Shown here in pieces: positions 63,430 to 64,000 of a DNA stretch of 64,000 nt. Numbering within the stretch: position 1 is the first letter of the stretch; every line of letters begins with the position of its first letter. Under the pieces are notes generated by a model, which worked only from the letters and a program-made list of their open reading frames with translations, had not been told where the DNA came from and made no database searches. The DNA comes from Cepaea nemoralis. Taxonomy: Eukaryota > Mollusca > Gastropoda > Stylommatophora > Helicidae. The translations under genes and the position numbers were made by a program. The stretch is taken from positions 248,001 through 312,000 of the forward strand of contig JACEFZ010017415.1 in assembly GCA_014155875.1 (NCBI GenBank), written 5' to 3'.

Positions 63430-63775
63430 TTGACTGTACTACAGTTGTCATGTCGAATAACTCGTGGGTTCAGCTTATCGTTTGGCTCCATTCACTTGCT
63501 CCCTACTACAGTTGTCATGTCGAATAACTCGTGGGTTCAGCTTATCGTTTGGCTCCATTCACTTGCTCCCTACTAAAGTTGTCATGTCGAATAACTCGTG
63601 GGTTCAGCTTATCGTTTGGCTCCATTCACTTGCTCCCTACTAAAGTTGTCATGTCGAATAACTCGTGGGTTCAGCTTATTGTTTGGCTCCATTCACTTGC
63701 TCCCTACTACAGTTGTCATGTCGAATAACTCGTGGGTTCAGCTTATCGTTTGGCTCCATTCACTTGCTCCCTATC
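63430..63775. repeat. Minisatellite, 67-bp unit, five copies
   Basis: Unit contains AGTTGTCATGTCGAATAACT, CGTGGGTTCAGCTTATCGTT and TGGCTCCATTCACTTGCTCC. It is nearly identical between copies. Confidence 0.95.
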
Positions 63776-63811
63776 TGGAACTATGCTTGGATGGTTCACA
63801 TTTTTTTTTTT

Positions 63812-63945
63812 AAAGTTGCATATCCTTTACAGAACGTTGAAGTCAACATCAGCATTTTACTGGCGTTGTTTATGTCTTGGCAAAGTTTTTACCTTTAGTA
63901 GTTTGCCATTGCTTTCTGAACGAACGGCTCCCATATCAACACGTT
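63812..63945 (+). repeat. Dispersed repeat copy
   Basis: Shares GTTGCATATCCTTTACAGAA, GTCAACATCAGCATTTTACT, GTAGTTTGCCATTGCTTTCT and GAACGAACGG with 46685-46805 and the fold-back at 8675-8905. It is preceded by a T-run. Confidence 0.7.
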
Positions 63946-64000
63946 AAAACCAGCGCGACATGGTCTGCTGCAAATCGGTCACTGTTGTGTTTCGAACGTC

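Noticed and set aside
61813..63576. Open frames of 400-530 codons on both strands
   Set aside because: Artefact of a stop-free 42-bp unit; simultaneous openness on both strands argues against coding.

Overview
This window is eukaryotic genomic DNA, most likely from an invertebrate animal. A lophotrochozoan such as a mollusc is my guess; the sequence does not prove it. The only host gene I can support is one large, intron-rich gene on the minus strand. Fifteen exons, from 49781 down to 86, encode a class IA phosphoinositide 3-kinase regulatory subunit (p85 type). Their splice sites follow GT/AG and their phases agree at every junction. Together they encode about 725 residues: a short proline-containing linker, a C1 zinc finger, a RhoGAP-like BH domain, the N-terminal SH2, the inter-SH2 coiled coil and the C-terminal SH2, ending at a stop codon at 86-88. 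The N-terminal SH3 exon expected for p85 was not found and is either absent or upstream of the window.

The rest is introns and 5' flanking sequence, and it is unusual. By my estimate about half of the 64 kb is tandem repeat, in more than two dozen apparently unrelated minisatellite families with units of about 20 to 92 bp. The main arrays are at 2.4-3.8, 4.66-7.8, 11.4-14.4, 15.7-16.7, 18.5-19.6, 20.2-21.4 with 29.1-29.4, 34.5-36.0, 36.2-37.4, 37.7-46.4 (the largest, a 48-bp unit), 47.1-49.1, 50.9-56.65, 57.5-58.3, 59.5-60.3 and 62.0-63.8 kb. Several have higher-order structure. Long open reading frames inside these arrays are by-products of stop-free units and are not called as genes.

Transposable elements sit in and between the arrays. 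At 21368-29076 an I-superfamily LINE (endonuclease, reverse transcriptase, RNase H; plus strand) has inserted into a 38-bp minisatellite. It is itself split by a full-length LINE of another lineage (22094-25874, minus strand) with an intact 1104-codon ORF. Both insertions have 11-bp target-site duplications, and the host LINE's two halves are still in one frame. A 5'-truncated copy of the inner LINE lies at 12813-13786, again inside a minisatellite and again with an 11-bp duplication. Other elements are degraded LINE fragments with simple-repeat tails, tRNA-derived SINEs, a mariner deletion derivative, two hAT-type MITEs, a fold-back repeat and a small retroposon with a (TAAC)n tail.

The points most worth a second look are the C1 domain inside a p85-type protein, the altered phosphate-binding loop of its C-terminal SH2, the minisatellite built from copies of a functional 3' splice site next to exon 29486-29702, the nested intact LINEs, and the replacement of most intronic DNA by different minisatellites.
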